Assembly: GCA_903970165.1 (NCBI GenBank)
Contig: CAJCHZ010000120.1
Span: forward strand, 1-46,038
Reading direction: 5' to 3'
DNA length: 46,038 nucleotides
Source: Betaproteobacteria bacterium
GTDB taxonomy: Bacteria > Acidobacteriota > Terriglobia > Acidiferrales > UBA7541
In this document: positions 25,274 through 33,807 of the stretch, piece after piece
Position numbering within the stretch: position 1 is the first letter of the stretch
Layout of the letters: each line of letters begins with the position of its first letter
Made by a program: the position numbers and the translations under genes
Notes under the pieces: generated by a model
What the model was told of the DNA's origin: nothing
The model's input: the letters and a program-made list of their open reading frames with translations, nothing else
Database searches by the model: none

Positions 25274-27877
25274 TCAACGCGAAGACGCCAACAGCGAACC
25301 GATCCCCGGCTTGTATTCGTAAAAATCGGCAATCTCGTGCAGATGTTCAATCACTTGTTCGTCGTAATGTTTCTTCAGCGAGCCCGTAAGGATATTGTGC
25401 TCGCCGTTCGGATCTTGAAGCAGATCGTAAAGGTAACTCTGCGCCGGTGAATCGTAGGTCGCATAGAAATATCGTCCGTTGTCCGCAAGGATGCCGTACG
25501 CGGCTCGCACATCGGAGGCCATAAAAAGGTCATCCCGATGATACTGGTGCAGCTCCTCTGTCGTTTCCATGAACAAGGGATGGCCGAAAAGCGGGTTGGC
25601 AACGACGGGCCGGTGCCCGAGCAAATAGTACAGCGAAGGCGTTATGTCTATCAGCGCGGAAACGCGGTCGTCATCATGCACAAACCGGTTCTGCATCGCT
25701 TTCGGCAAATGAACAATGAGCGGCACCCGCATAACTTCCGGATAAATGATCAGCGAATGGCTGTTGCGCCCGAATTCTCCCGTAGCATCGCCGTGATCGG
25801 ACGTCACGATAATAATGCTGTTGTCGTAGAGCCCGCGGCCTTTCAGCCATCCGATAAAACCACCCATGCATTCGTCTACCTGATGCATCTCGAACGAAAT
25901 GCGGTAATTGAACCCCTGTTGCGCTGGCCAATTGACACTTTTCGGCAGCGGCAAATCATTTCGCGCAAACTGGTGGACGTTCTTGGGCTGCGTGTACAGG
26001 AAAACCGGCCGCCTTACGTCGCCACGATGTTCGAGCGCATTCTCGGCCTGCTGCACGGTCGAGCAAAACTCAAGCTGGTTCCACAGCTTTTTGTCGGCGT
26101 CCAGCTTGATCAAGTCGTCCGAGGGCGAAAGTATCTCGCTCAGAATTTCGTCGTTGCTCACCATCATCTGGTATCCGTCGGTCTTGACCAGTTTTTCCAG
26201 GCTATTCACCCTTCCAAACGGCTGCATGAAATGCGCGTGTAATTGCAGCGCACCAGCCCAGATCGCCGGCTCAGAAAGCGACGTGCCCGCATAAGGCGTG
26301 AAAACATTGCGCACCACGATGCTATCGCGCGCGAGAGCATCCAGATTCGGCGTGAATGCCGCCTTGGGATTGTAAGCCCCCAAATAATCCGGTCGCATGG
26401 AGTCGATCACGATAAAGAAAATATTCGGACGCTCGCCTCGAGTCGGAACGAGCGGATCAACCAGTTTCAGGTCAATTCGCGCCTGCGCTCCCCGGATTTC
26501 TGTGTACTCCCGCATAATCCTGCAAAGATCGCCACAAGCCTCGCTGCGGGGCCCATTTCCGAGCAGGCGCGAAGCCATGTTGAACGAAACATCCCGTGCC
26601 GCATAATTTTCGAAAAAACGCTGAACGTCGTCGTCGGTCGCGCCCAGTGGCCGGGCCCAGAAAATGTCCGTGGCCTGCAAGCCCTTGAAGGCAATCAGAC
26701 TCAGCACGAGTGTCGCAAGAATTGTTTTCAGCGAATAGTTTCGCGTCACGGGCAGAAAACGGAACGCGCAGTAGCCCGCGATGATCCAGAAAAGCACCGT
26801 AAACGTCCCCTGATACAGTCCGTTCCAGTCTCCGCCGCCCACCAAAGTCGGTAGCGCCAGCGCAAGCAGCGAGAGCACTAAGCAAACAACAACGAGAAGG
26901 GTTGATCGGCGCGCGGAATTTGCGCTGGACCCAGCACCTTCGGTTGCAAGGAAAGGCTGCGCAACCGAAAATCCCAACAGCGTGAGCGCCGCCGCGAGCG
27001 AGACGGCATACAAAGAGGCAGGCCAGCCTTCAAAACTAAGCGCGTTCTCCAGGAAATGCTGCGATAGTGCCCAAAGAAAGCCGAAAATGAGCAACCCTGC
27101 TAATCTCGTTCGCATCGCCCGCGGGCGCGACGTTCTCGAAGCCGCGATGAAAATCAAATTCAAAATCGAAATCAGAACAATGGCCACGAGAACATGCGAA
27201 ATCGCACTCCAGACAACCAGATAAATGTCTCGCGCGTGCAAAGGCAATGCCCGCGTGTCGGCATAGTTCCGGATTTGCGCACCTGCGAGGCCGACCAGCG
27301 CGACGCCCGCTGCCAGAACTATCCCGGTGCTGTAGGAAAGATGAGCATCGGCCGTTGCTGCGTGCTCTGCAGCCGCCGAGTTCTTCGAGCCGCAGACCAA
27401 AACAACGAAAATGATGATCCACAATGCAATCACGCTGCCCCAATACGCGCTCCGATCGGGTGCGATGTCTTGAAGAAACGGCCGCATCGAAAGATATAAA
27501 CCGGCGCCCGCAAGTATCCCGAAGCATGCAAAATACGCCACTCCGCTTTTGCGATGCCGGTAAACCGCCGCCGCCGCGGCCCACGCCAACCAGAACAGCA
27601 GCGAGTGATGCCGCGCAAACCATGGCATCCATGCATACGCGGGCGATTTGATCAACGCGTAGTAGGTGTACGGCAGGAAAGCCAGCAGGCAGTAGAGGGA
27701 CGTGAGCGCCAGATACGCGCCCCAAAACAACTTCAAGATCGTTTCGAGCCACTTCCGCAAGAGAATCCTCTTTTCGCTCTCGCCGCGGCGAAATGAAATC
27801 GCGAATGGCCGCTCTGAATAAATTTGTCCTGTAACTAATTGTAGCGGTCCTCCGCCATGTTGCCGGCGGAAGTTCAT
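25274..27877 (-). CDS. Polytopic membrane protein with sulfatase-fold (LtaS/EptA-like) domain
   Basis: An 867-residue protein: about ten membrane segments in residues 45-400, then a sulfatase/alkaline-phosphatase-fold domain from residue 483. The domain opens PNIFFIVIDSMRPDYLG (metal-binding Asp492), and the nucleophile region is AGTSLSEPAIW with Thr532. Metal ligands recur in VTSDHGDATGEFG. There is no C/S-x-P-x-R signature, so it is not a formylglycine sulfatase; a Thr nucleophile is typical of phosphoglycerol and phosphoethanolamine transferases. It should act on the outer face of the inner membrane, perhaps modifying lipids or glycans. It follows the rhomboid gene by 113 bases on the same strand. 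Confidence 0.87.
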   Translation of the reverse strand: MNFRRQHGGGPLQLVTGQIYSERPFAISFRRGESEKRILLRKWLETILKLFWGAYLALTSLYCLLAFLPYTYYALIKSPAYAWMPWFARHHSLLFWLAWAAAAAVYRHRKSGVAYFACFGILAGAGLYLSMRPFLQDIAPDRSAYWGSVIALWIIIFVVLVCGSKNSAAAEHAATADAHLSYSTGIVLAAGVALVGLAGAQIRNYADTRALPLHARDIYLVVWSAISHVLVAIVLISILNLIFIAASRTSRPRAMRTRLAGLLIFGFLWALSQHFLENALSFEGWPASLYAVSLAAALTLLGFSVAQPFLATEGAGSSANSARRSTLLVVVCLVLSLLALALPTLVGGGDWNGLYQGTFTVLFWIIAGYCAFRFLPVTRNYSLKTILATLVLSLIAFKGLQATDIFWARPLGATDDDVQRFFENYAARDVSFNMASRLLGNGPRSEACGDLCRIMREYTEIRGAQARIDLKLVDPLVPTRGERPNIFFIVIDSMRPDYLGAYNPKAAFTPNLDALARDSIVVRNVFTPYAGTSLSEPAIWAGALQLHAHFMQPFGRVNSLEKLVKTDGYQMMVSNDEILSEILSPSDDLIKLDADKKLWNQLEFCSTVQQAENALEHRGDVRRPVFLYTQPKNVHQFARNDLPLPKSVNWPAQQGFNYRISFEMHQVDECMGGFIGWLKGRGLYDNSIIIVTSDHGDATGEFGRNSHSLIIYPEVMRVPLIVHLPKAMQNRFVHDDDRVSALIDITPSLYYLLGHRPVVANPLFGHPLFMETTEELHQYHRDDLFMASDVRAAYGILADNGRYFYATYDSPAQSYLYDLLQDPNGEHNILTGSLKKHYDEQVIEHLHEIADFYEYKPGIGSLLASSR

Positions 27878-27990
27878 GGTTCCGGCCCTATCTCAAAACA
27901 CCCGGGTGGAGGAAGAACTGTGAGGGTTTGCGAATCCAAGAAGGCGTGCGCCAGCGGAAGGGAACGATTCGAACGAAAACTATTGCCAAG

Positions 27991-28776
27991 CTAATTGATC
28001 CAGCGATCCGGACGCGAAGGCGGCTCGTTCTTATGCTTATTGATGTAAACGTCGAATCGTTTCCGGTTTCGTTTGTACTGCCAGTCTGAAACACTGTTTC
28101 GCACGCTGTAAAGAAACGACCCACGCCTTAAGTAAAGATACCCGACAAGCATTCCCCCGAGATGGCAGATATGGCTGACCTTGTCGTCGCCAAGTCCGAA
28201 CGTGCCGAGAAACGTAAACGCAGCCATAATCGCCACAACCATGCGCATGCTCATCGCCACCGGAATCGGAAACAGATAGACGCGCCGGTCGGGAAACAGA
28301 ATCGCGCACGCAATCAATATCCCAAAAATCGCGCCAGAAGCTCCAATCGTAGGCACATAGGAGAAACCGTGACCCAAAAGGGCAGGCACAGTTTTTACCA
28401 CCACATTCAGAAGCCCTGCCCCGACGCCCGTAAGAAAGTAGTAGCGCAGGAACCGATTCCTTCCCCACACCATTTCCAATTCGCGGCCGAACATCCACAG
28501 CATCAACATGTTCATCAGGATGTGGAAAAAATTGTTTACGTCATGAAGGAAGAGGTACGTGAACGGCTGCCAAATCCGCAGGCCAGGCACCACGCCCGCG
28601 GGGACAAGACCGAATCTCGTCAGAAGCAACCCGTACTCGGCTGGCCCGGAGAAATGGTAGACGAACGCTTCGAGAATGAAAATTCCGAAATTCGCGATCA
28701 GCAGTATCTTCACGCCGGGCGTGATGTAAAAGTCGAAACTGACTCGATAGCTTTTGACGCCCGATCGGGAAGCCAT
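27991..28776 (-). CDS. Rhomboid family intramembrane serine protease
   Basis: A 261-residue membrane protease with six or so hydrophobic segments. The oxyanion-side motif HILMNM (His85, Asn89), the catalytic Ser147 in GASGAIFG and His205 in SHICHLGGMLVGYLYLR are all in place. Rhomboids cleave transmembrane substrates within the bilayer. A basic, soluble C-terminal tail (NRKRFDVYINKHKNEPP) is cytoplasmic by the positive-inside rule. It lies between the OPT transporter and the sulfatase-fold gene on the minus strand. Confidence 0.95.
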   Translation of the reverse strand: MASRSGVKSYRVSFDFYITPGVKILLIANFGIFILEAFVYHFSGPAEYGLLLTRFGLVPAGVVPGLRIWQPFTYLFLHDVNNFFHILMNMLMLWMFGRELEMVWGRNRFLRYYFLTGVGAGLLNVVVKTVPALLGHGFSYVPTIGASGAIFGILIACAILFPDRRVYLFPIPVAMSMRMVVAIMAAFTFLGTFGLGDDKVSHICHLGGMLVGYLYLRRGSFLYSVRNSVSDWQYKRNRKRFDVYINKHKNEPPSRPDRWIN

Positions 28777-28858
28777 AATTCTCTCAGTTTACGGCCTCTC
28801 AGTCTGCCCGTCAAAGCGGCGTTTTTCCGTGTTTTCTTAGAATTGCTGAAGGTTTTTA

Positions 28859-28899
28859 GGGGCATCCCGGGCTCTGGTTGCATCCGCAAGAGTTGCCCC
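28859..28899. repeat. Imperfect nested palindrome between OPT transporter and rhomboid genes
   Basis: GGGGCA (28859-28864) and TGCCCC (28894-28899) enclose CTCT/AGAG, giving a nested hairpin on either strand. There is no T run on the minus strand, where the neighbouring genes lie, so it is not a convincing intrinsic terminator; it may be a REP-like element. Confidence 0.4.
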
Positions 28900-28917
28900 A
28901 TTCTGCAATGCAGCGGC

Positions 28918-31116
28918 CTAATTTAGCTTCTTTCGCGCGAAATAGAAGAGCGACGCCCCCAGAAGCGCGAACATGAAAATACCGAAAAGATTGCTTGTCG
29001 CCAGCGGCCCCATGATTTTGGGACCAAATGAAAAAAGATCCGCCGGCCATGGAAGATGCAGCACCGCGGTCAACCAATGCGGAACGCGGTCCGATATTTC
29101 AGGATCCTGCAAAAGCGCAATCACAATCCCCAGTAAACCGAACACACCTCCCGCCGCGATCAAGCCGGAAGAGAACAGCGCGCCGGGACTTGCTTCGCTC
29201 TCATCTTTTTTCTTCGTGGTAGCTTCCACAAGCGACCGGATAAGTCCCCCTATGAACATCGCCGCCGTGGTGCCAAGCGGAAGATACGACCCCGTCGCAA
29301 ACGCAAGCGAGCGTACTCCCAGAATCTCCACGGCAACCACCAGCGCCACTCCCATCAGCACGAGCCGCCAGGGTAAGCGTTGATTCAGGATTCCGCTGAT
29401 CACGGTGGCCATCAGCTTCGCCTGAGGCGCGGGCGCTTTGTCACTCCCAATTCCTTGCGTCCATTGATACTCGACCTGCTGTGATCCGTTGTCGTACAAA
29501 TATTCGCCGTCCGGCACTTCATGCGATCCGAGCGAATTCAGCAGAACATACTCTTTCCCCTTGTAAACGAACCTGTCCTGCTCGACCTTCACCCCGGCCG
29601 GCAACGACTGAATGTTCACCGCAATTTGCGTAGGAACGTATTTCTGCAACCCCTGATTCATCAGATTCAAAGTCGTGCCGATAGCCAGCGTCGAGACCGT
29701 GACGCCGATCAGCAGCCCCATCTGCTGCCAATAGGGAGTCGCTCCCACAAGGTAACCAGTCTTCAAGTCCTGCGAAGTCGCTCCCGCAATCGCCGCCGCG
29801 ATGCAAACGATCCCTCCAATCATCAATGCCAGAACCTGGTAATTCGGCGCAGTCCACCCAGCCACAAAGAAAATCGCGCAGGTAGCCATCAAGGTCGCAA
29901 TGCTCATACCGCTGATGGGATTCGAAGAGTTGCCCAGCAATCCGCTGATGCGCCCCGCAACCGTTACAAACAAAAATCCAAACACCGTCACGAACACGCC
30001 CGCAAACAAATTCTGATACCAGTGCGTCTCCGCGCCCGGAATCGGCCGAAACGTCAGCAAGACCCAGATCATCGCCACAATCACAAATGACCCGATCACT
30101 ACTGCGCGCATCGGAACTTCGCGTTCAATGCGGCTAGCGGGTGCGATTCCGCCTGCTCCCTCCGCGCGCACATCCTTCAACCCGGCTCGCAGCGCGGCAA
30201 TAATGGTTGGCAGGGTCCGCAGCAGTGTAATCAACCCGGCCGCCGCAACCGCACCCGCCCCCATCGGCCGAATGTAGCTTTTCCAAATGTCGTCCGGCCC
30301 CATCAACGAAATTGGAATCGTCGACGGATAAATCGGCGTATTTCCCCCCAATTGCCCATAAAACTTAATCGCCGGCATGATCACCAGCCACGAAACAATT
30401 CCGCCGGCAAATAAAATACCCGACACGCGCGACCCGATGATGTATCCAACTCCCAGATATTCCGAAGTAATCGCCGCGCGAAACGAAGCCCCCGGAAACC
30501 ACGAAGGCCGTGCTTCAGGCTGCGAAGTCCACGCCTGCACGGTGTTCATCAAAAACGTGTAAACGCCCCCAAGCCCCAGGCCCCAAAACACTCGTCCGGC
30601 GAACGACCCGCCACGCTCTCCAGCTACAAGCACATCCGCACAAGCCGTGCCCTCCGGAAAAGAAAGATTCCCATGTTCCTTTACGATAAGCTGCCGCCGC
30701 AGCGGCACCATGAACAGCACGCCCAGCCATCCGCCAAGCAACGCCAGCGGAAAAATTCTCCAGAACGTAAATTCCTTGCCGAATCCAAGAAAAATGAGCG
30801 CCGGAATCGTGAACATCACTCCTGCCGCCAGCGATTCCCCCGCGGACCCGGTCGTCTGCACGATGTTGTTCTCGAGAATCGTCGATCGCCCAAACGCCCG
30901 CAGAATACTGATTGATAGCACGGAGATAGGAATCGATGCGGAAACCGTGAGCCCCGCCCGCAACCCCACGTAAACGGTCACAGCTCCAAAAAGCAGCCCA
31001 AACAAAGCTCCAAGGATCACCGCACGAATCGTAAATTCCTTGGGACTCTCCTCCGCGGAAACATAAGTCCGGAATTCTCCCGGAGGCGCCGTGGAACTCC
31101 ATGGACGATCGCTCAC
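28918..31116 (-). CDS. OPT family oligopeptide transporter
   Basis: A 732-residue inner-membrane protein with about 14-16 hydrophobic segments, matching the prokaryotic OPT family (COG1297). Landmarks are the early EFTIRAVILGALFGLLFG segment, LRAGLTVSASIPISV, the LENNIVQTTGSAGESLAAG motif and GNLSFPEGTACADVL. These proteins import oligopeptides or metal chelates by proton symport. The start is the GTG at 31116, supported by a GGGAGGA site; a longer in-frame ATG (31185) has no such site. Confidence 0.95.
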   Translation of the reverse strand: MSDRPWSSTAPPGEFRTYVSAEESPKEFTIRAVILGALFGLLFGAVTVYVGLRAGLTVSASIPISVLSISILRAFGRSTILENNIVQTTGSAGESLAAGVMFTIPALIFLGFGKEFTFWRIFPLALLGGWLGVLFMVPLRRQLIVKEHGNLSFPEGTACADVLVAGERGGSFAGRVFWGLGLGGVYTFLMNTVQAWTSQPEARPSWFPGASFRAAITSEYLGVGYIIGSRVSGILFAGGIVSWLVIMPAIKFYGQLGGNTPIYPSTIPISLMGPDDIWKSYIRPMGAGAVAAAGLITLLRTLPTIIAALRAGLKDVRAEGAGGIAPASRIEREVPMRAVVIGSFVIVAMIWVLLTFRPIPGAETHWYQNLFAGVFVTVFGFLFVTVAGRISGLLGNSSNPISGMSIATLMATCAIFFVAGWTAPNYQVLALMIGGIVCIAAAIAGATSQDLKTGYLVGATPYWQQMGLLIGVTVSTLAIGTTLNLMNQGLQKYVPTQIAVNIQSLPAGVKVEQDRFVYKGKEYVLLNSLGSHEVPDGEYLYDNGSQQVEYQWTQGIGSDKAPAPQAKLMATVISGILNQRLPWRLVLMGVALVVAVEILGVRSLAFATGSYLPLGTTAAMFIGGLIRSLVEATTKKKDESEASPGALFSSGLIAAGGVFGLLGIVIALLQDPEISDRVPHWLTAVLHLPWPADLFSFGPKIMGPLATSNLFGIFMFALLGASLFYFARKKLN

Positions 31117-31327
31117 TGAATCCTCCCATTTGCGGAAACGTACGTGAACGCGAACCTGCCCCTGTGCGGCCAGATTATGCCGCAAACTCGGGTCTGGTGG
31201 TTAGAGGTTCGAAAAAGATTGCCGGCTGCCGGACTTCAAAAAAGCTCTTCTTTGCGTCCTCCGTGTTTCTGAGTCCCTCGCGTAAAATCTTTTCTTCTTC
31301 TGCTATATTCAATTTACGAGGAAACCG

Positions 31328-31774
31328 ATGAGTCTCTCCGAAAAAATCCAAAAAGACCTGACCGATGCCATGCGCTCCAAAGACGAGCTTCGCCTCAGCG
31401 TCATCCGCGGCATCAAGTCCGCCATCAAATATAAGGAAACCGAAAAGGTCCGCCCGCTCGACGAAACCGAGTGCATCCAAATCCTGCAAACTCTCGTCAA
31501 GCAACGCAAAGAATCGATCGATCAATTCGCAAAAGGAGGCCGCCAGGATCTGGTGGATAAGGAAACCAAAGAACTGGCCATCATAGAGGCCTATCTTCCC
31601 GCAAGCGCCAGCGAAGCCGAAATGGACGCCGCCATTAATAAAGCCATCGCGGAAACCAGCGCCACAACTATCAAGCAAATGGGCGCCGTGGTCAAAGCCG
31701 CCAAATCCGCCCTCGAAGGAAAAGTTGTCGACGGCAAAGCCCTGAGCGACCGTGTCCGTTCTCGCCTGGCGTAG
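31328..31774 (+). CDS. GatB/YqeY domain-containing protein
   Basis: A 148-residue cytoplasmic protein with the YqeY helical fold: MSLSEKIQKDLTDAMRSKDELRLSVIRGIKSA is followed by the EKVRPLDETECIQILQTLVKQRKESI helix pair and EAYLPASASEAEMD, the usual family sequence. It resembles the tRNA-binding tail of GatB, but its own role is unclear. The ATG at 31328 is preceded by GAGGAAACCG. It diverges from the OPT gene. Confidence 0.93.
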   Translation: MSLSEKIQKDLTDAMRSKDELRLSVIRGIKSAIKYKETEKVRPLDETECIQILQTLVKQRKESIDQFAKGGRQDLVDKETKELAIIEAYLPASASEAEMDAAINKAIAETSATTIKQMGAVVKAAKSALEGKVVDGKALSDRVRSRLA

Positions 31775-31796
31775 TGGCGAACCTTTAGGTTCGCCA
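31775..31796. repeat. Perfect palindrome TGGCGAACC/GGTTCGCCA between convergent genes
   Basis: Nine perfectly paired bases flank a four-base loop, beginning one base after the yqeY stop (31774) and 25 bases from the end of the convergent DUF3857 gene. Neither strand has a T run, so it may act as a bidirectional barrier or 3'-end protector, or be a dispersed repeat. Confidence 0.45.
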
Positions 31797-31820
31797 GCCC
31801 TCTATCTCATCAGCTCCAAA

Positions 31821-33803
31821 TTAATGCGCCGCAGGCTGCAAAACCGCCGCACTCCGTTCATCGTTGGCAATAATCCGGTAGAATTTCCTCAGGGTCTCCA
31901 TCTGCTCCATCGGCACCGTCAACTCCTTTACCTCAACCCTCCGCGTATATTTCAAAGTATTCCCGGTCGCTTCCGTCTTGCTGTGATAGCTCGCAAATTC
32001 ATAATCCACGTCCACCGGCGGCGGCAGATCGCTCACTTCATATCCCGCCGGCAAAGTAATCTCGAACACATCCGAATCCAGTGAGGGCCCCTCGAACTCT
32101 ACCGGAAACTTCCTCGGCTCCTTCGTCTCTAGCAGTCCGCTCGAACGGGTTCCCAGAACGCGCGGCCTTACCAGCAGCATGTTCCCCGCCGTCTTCGCGT
32201 AGTGCTCCACGACGAGCGAGTAGTCATATCCAAACGGCTGGTCCTTCTTCTGAAAATTCGTGACGGTAGCGTGCGTGATCTTGTAGTTGGGCAGAGACTC
32301 CGCCAGCATGCTCTCAATCGGCTTGATTCTGTCCAAGTCCGTCGCCGCCGAACGCAGCGCATACCTCTGGTAAGACGCGCGATCCCCGAGCCGAGTCTCC
32401 CTGACGTCCCCCGTCAGCACACCGGTCGTGCTCAGTGTCAACGTCGCCGTTCTCCTTGTCCCATTTGTGGCCGGCGACAGCCTTGGTAGCTTCGTCAGCT
32501 CGCCTCCCCCATCCGTCACCAGCAACCCGAAATTGGACTGCAGCGGGCCGCGTAAGTACCCGAACGGGGTCAAATCGTCCGTCGGATCGAAAATCAACAG
32601 TCGCCCGAGAGTCTTGTGCTGCAGCGTAGCTTGCAAATCGTCTTCGCTAATCCCTTCCGGAACCTTGATCGCCAGGATCACATGATTGAACCAGTTCACC
32701 GCGGGCGTTCCCGCGTTCACTGCCCCGCGTCGGGTATTAACGACCACGTAGTACGAATCGACTCCAATCTCCTTTAACATGGTGCTCAGAAGCGTGGCCT
32801 TGTCTTTGCAATCGCCAAAGTGGTGCGAAAAAGTATCGGTTGCTGCATGTGGCTGCCATCCGCCAATTCCCAGCTCGATGGCCACGTAGCGAATGTCCTC
32901 CTGTACAAATTTCGCCAGCGCCGCCATCTTCCCCAGCATGCTTGTCTCTAGAGACGTCAGCGCGGCCACTTTCTGTCTTACTTCCGGCGAGCTCTCTCGC
33001 CTGCCTCGCACCAGACCGGCCTCCCAAAGTCCCATGTCGTTCCAATTCGCGAATCCCTTGCTCTGTCCTCCTCCGGGCGGGAAAAACGACACAATCATTT
33101 GTCCCGCCACCGCCCTCCAGGGCGGCATATCGTGTTCTGGACGGATTGCCTCCACGTTGTTCACCACCCACTGCCACTGGTTCCCTCCAATAGAAGTTGC
33201 TTGCATTTCTGGATAGTTCAAGAAGGCCGCCTTATATTCCCAGCCAGCCGGCAATTGCAGCGTATAACGTGCTTCTCGCACCGGATCTTCTTCTTGGAAG
33301 CCCCATTCATCTTGCAAAATATAAGGCCGATCCTCGTGCTCTATTTCATAGCCGATGATGTTTCCCGGTTCGGCCGCCGGAATCGTCAGAATTTTGGTCC
33401 GCAGATCCGATGCCAGCTCTCCATTCGATACAGCGTACGCTGTCTCCAGCACATCCTTGTCCTTCACTTCATAATCTTTCCCTTGCGCTGGTATGCACCA
33501 GCCGCGCATTGCGGTTATACGTGTCTCTGCGTCGTATGACTCATAGATTGTTCCCCGCTCGCGTCCTTCGGGCCTCAGGATCTTGTAGGCTTGCCGCTCA
33601 ATCGTCTTGATTTTCCCGTTGCTCTGCACATTCAAAATCTCTTCCGAATAAAGCAGAATCGCATTCGTCTTTTCGTCATGGGGAGGCAGCGGCGCGTTCA
33701 CCAGCGCATGCAACCATTGCGGCGCATCCGCCGCACGCATCCCTGCTGGCGTCCACAAACAGCACGCCAGTATTGCCGCCGCAATCCATCCGATTTTTTT
33801 CAT
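31821..33803 (-). CDS. Exported DUF3857 / transglutaminase-like protein (intact catalytic residues)
   Basis: A 660-residue protein with a signal peptide (about 1-25, after MKKIGWIAAAILACCLW). An N-terminal DUF3857 beta domain (about 60-230) precedes a transglutaminase-like domain whose Cys-His-Asp triad is visible as Cys332 in HHFGDCKDKATLL, His374 in WFNHVILAI and Asp406 in LIFDPTDDL. A C-terminal DUF2569/DUF3858-like beta region follows. It should be periplasmic and may act on peptides or glycan-linked proteins. The start at 33803 is four bases after the stop of the preceding paralogue, so the two form an operon. Confidence 0.9.
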   Translation of the reverse strand: MKKIGWIAAAILACCLWTPAGMRAADAPQWLHALVNAPLPPHDEKTNAILLYSEEILNVQSNGKIKTIERQAYKILRPEGRERGTIYESYDAETRITAMRGWCIPAQGKDYEVKDKDVLETAYAVSNGELASDLRTKILTIPAAEPGNIIGYEIEHEDRPYILQDEWGFQEEDPVREARYTLQLPAGWEYKAAFLNYPEMQATSIGGNQWQWVVNNVEAIRPEHDMPPWRAVAGQMIVSFFPPGGGQSKGFANWNDMGLWEAGLVRGRRESSPEVRQKVAALTSLETSMLGKMAALAKFVQEDIRYVAIELGIGGWQPHAATDTFSHHFGDCKDKATLLSTMLKEIGVDSYYVVVNTRRGAVNAGTPAVNWFNHVILAIKVPEGISEDDLQATLQHKTLGRLLIFDPTDDLTPFGYLRGPLQSNFGLLVTDGGGELTKLPRLSPATNGTRRTATLTLSTTGVLTGDVRETRLGDRASYQRYALRSAATDLDRIKPIESMLAESLPNYKITHATVTNFQKKDQPFGYDYSLVVEHYAKTAGNMLLVRPRVLGTRSSGLLETKEPRKFPVEFEGPSLDSDVFEITLPAGYEVSDLPPPVDVDYEFASYHSKTEATGNTLKYTRRVEVKELTVPMEQMETLRKFYRIIANDERSAAVLQPAAH

Positions 33804-33807
33804 GGCC

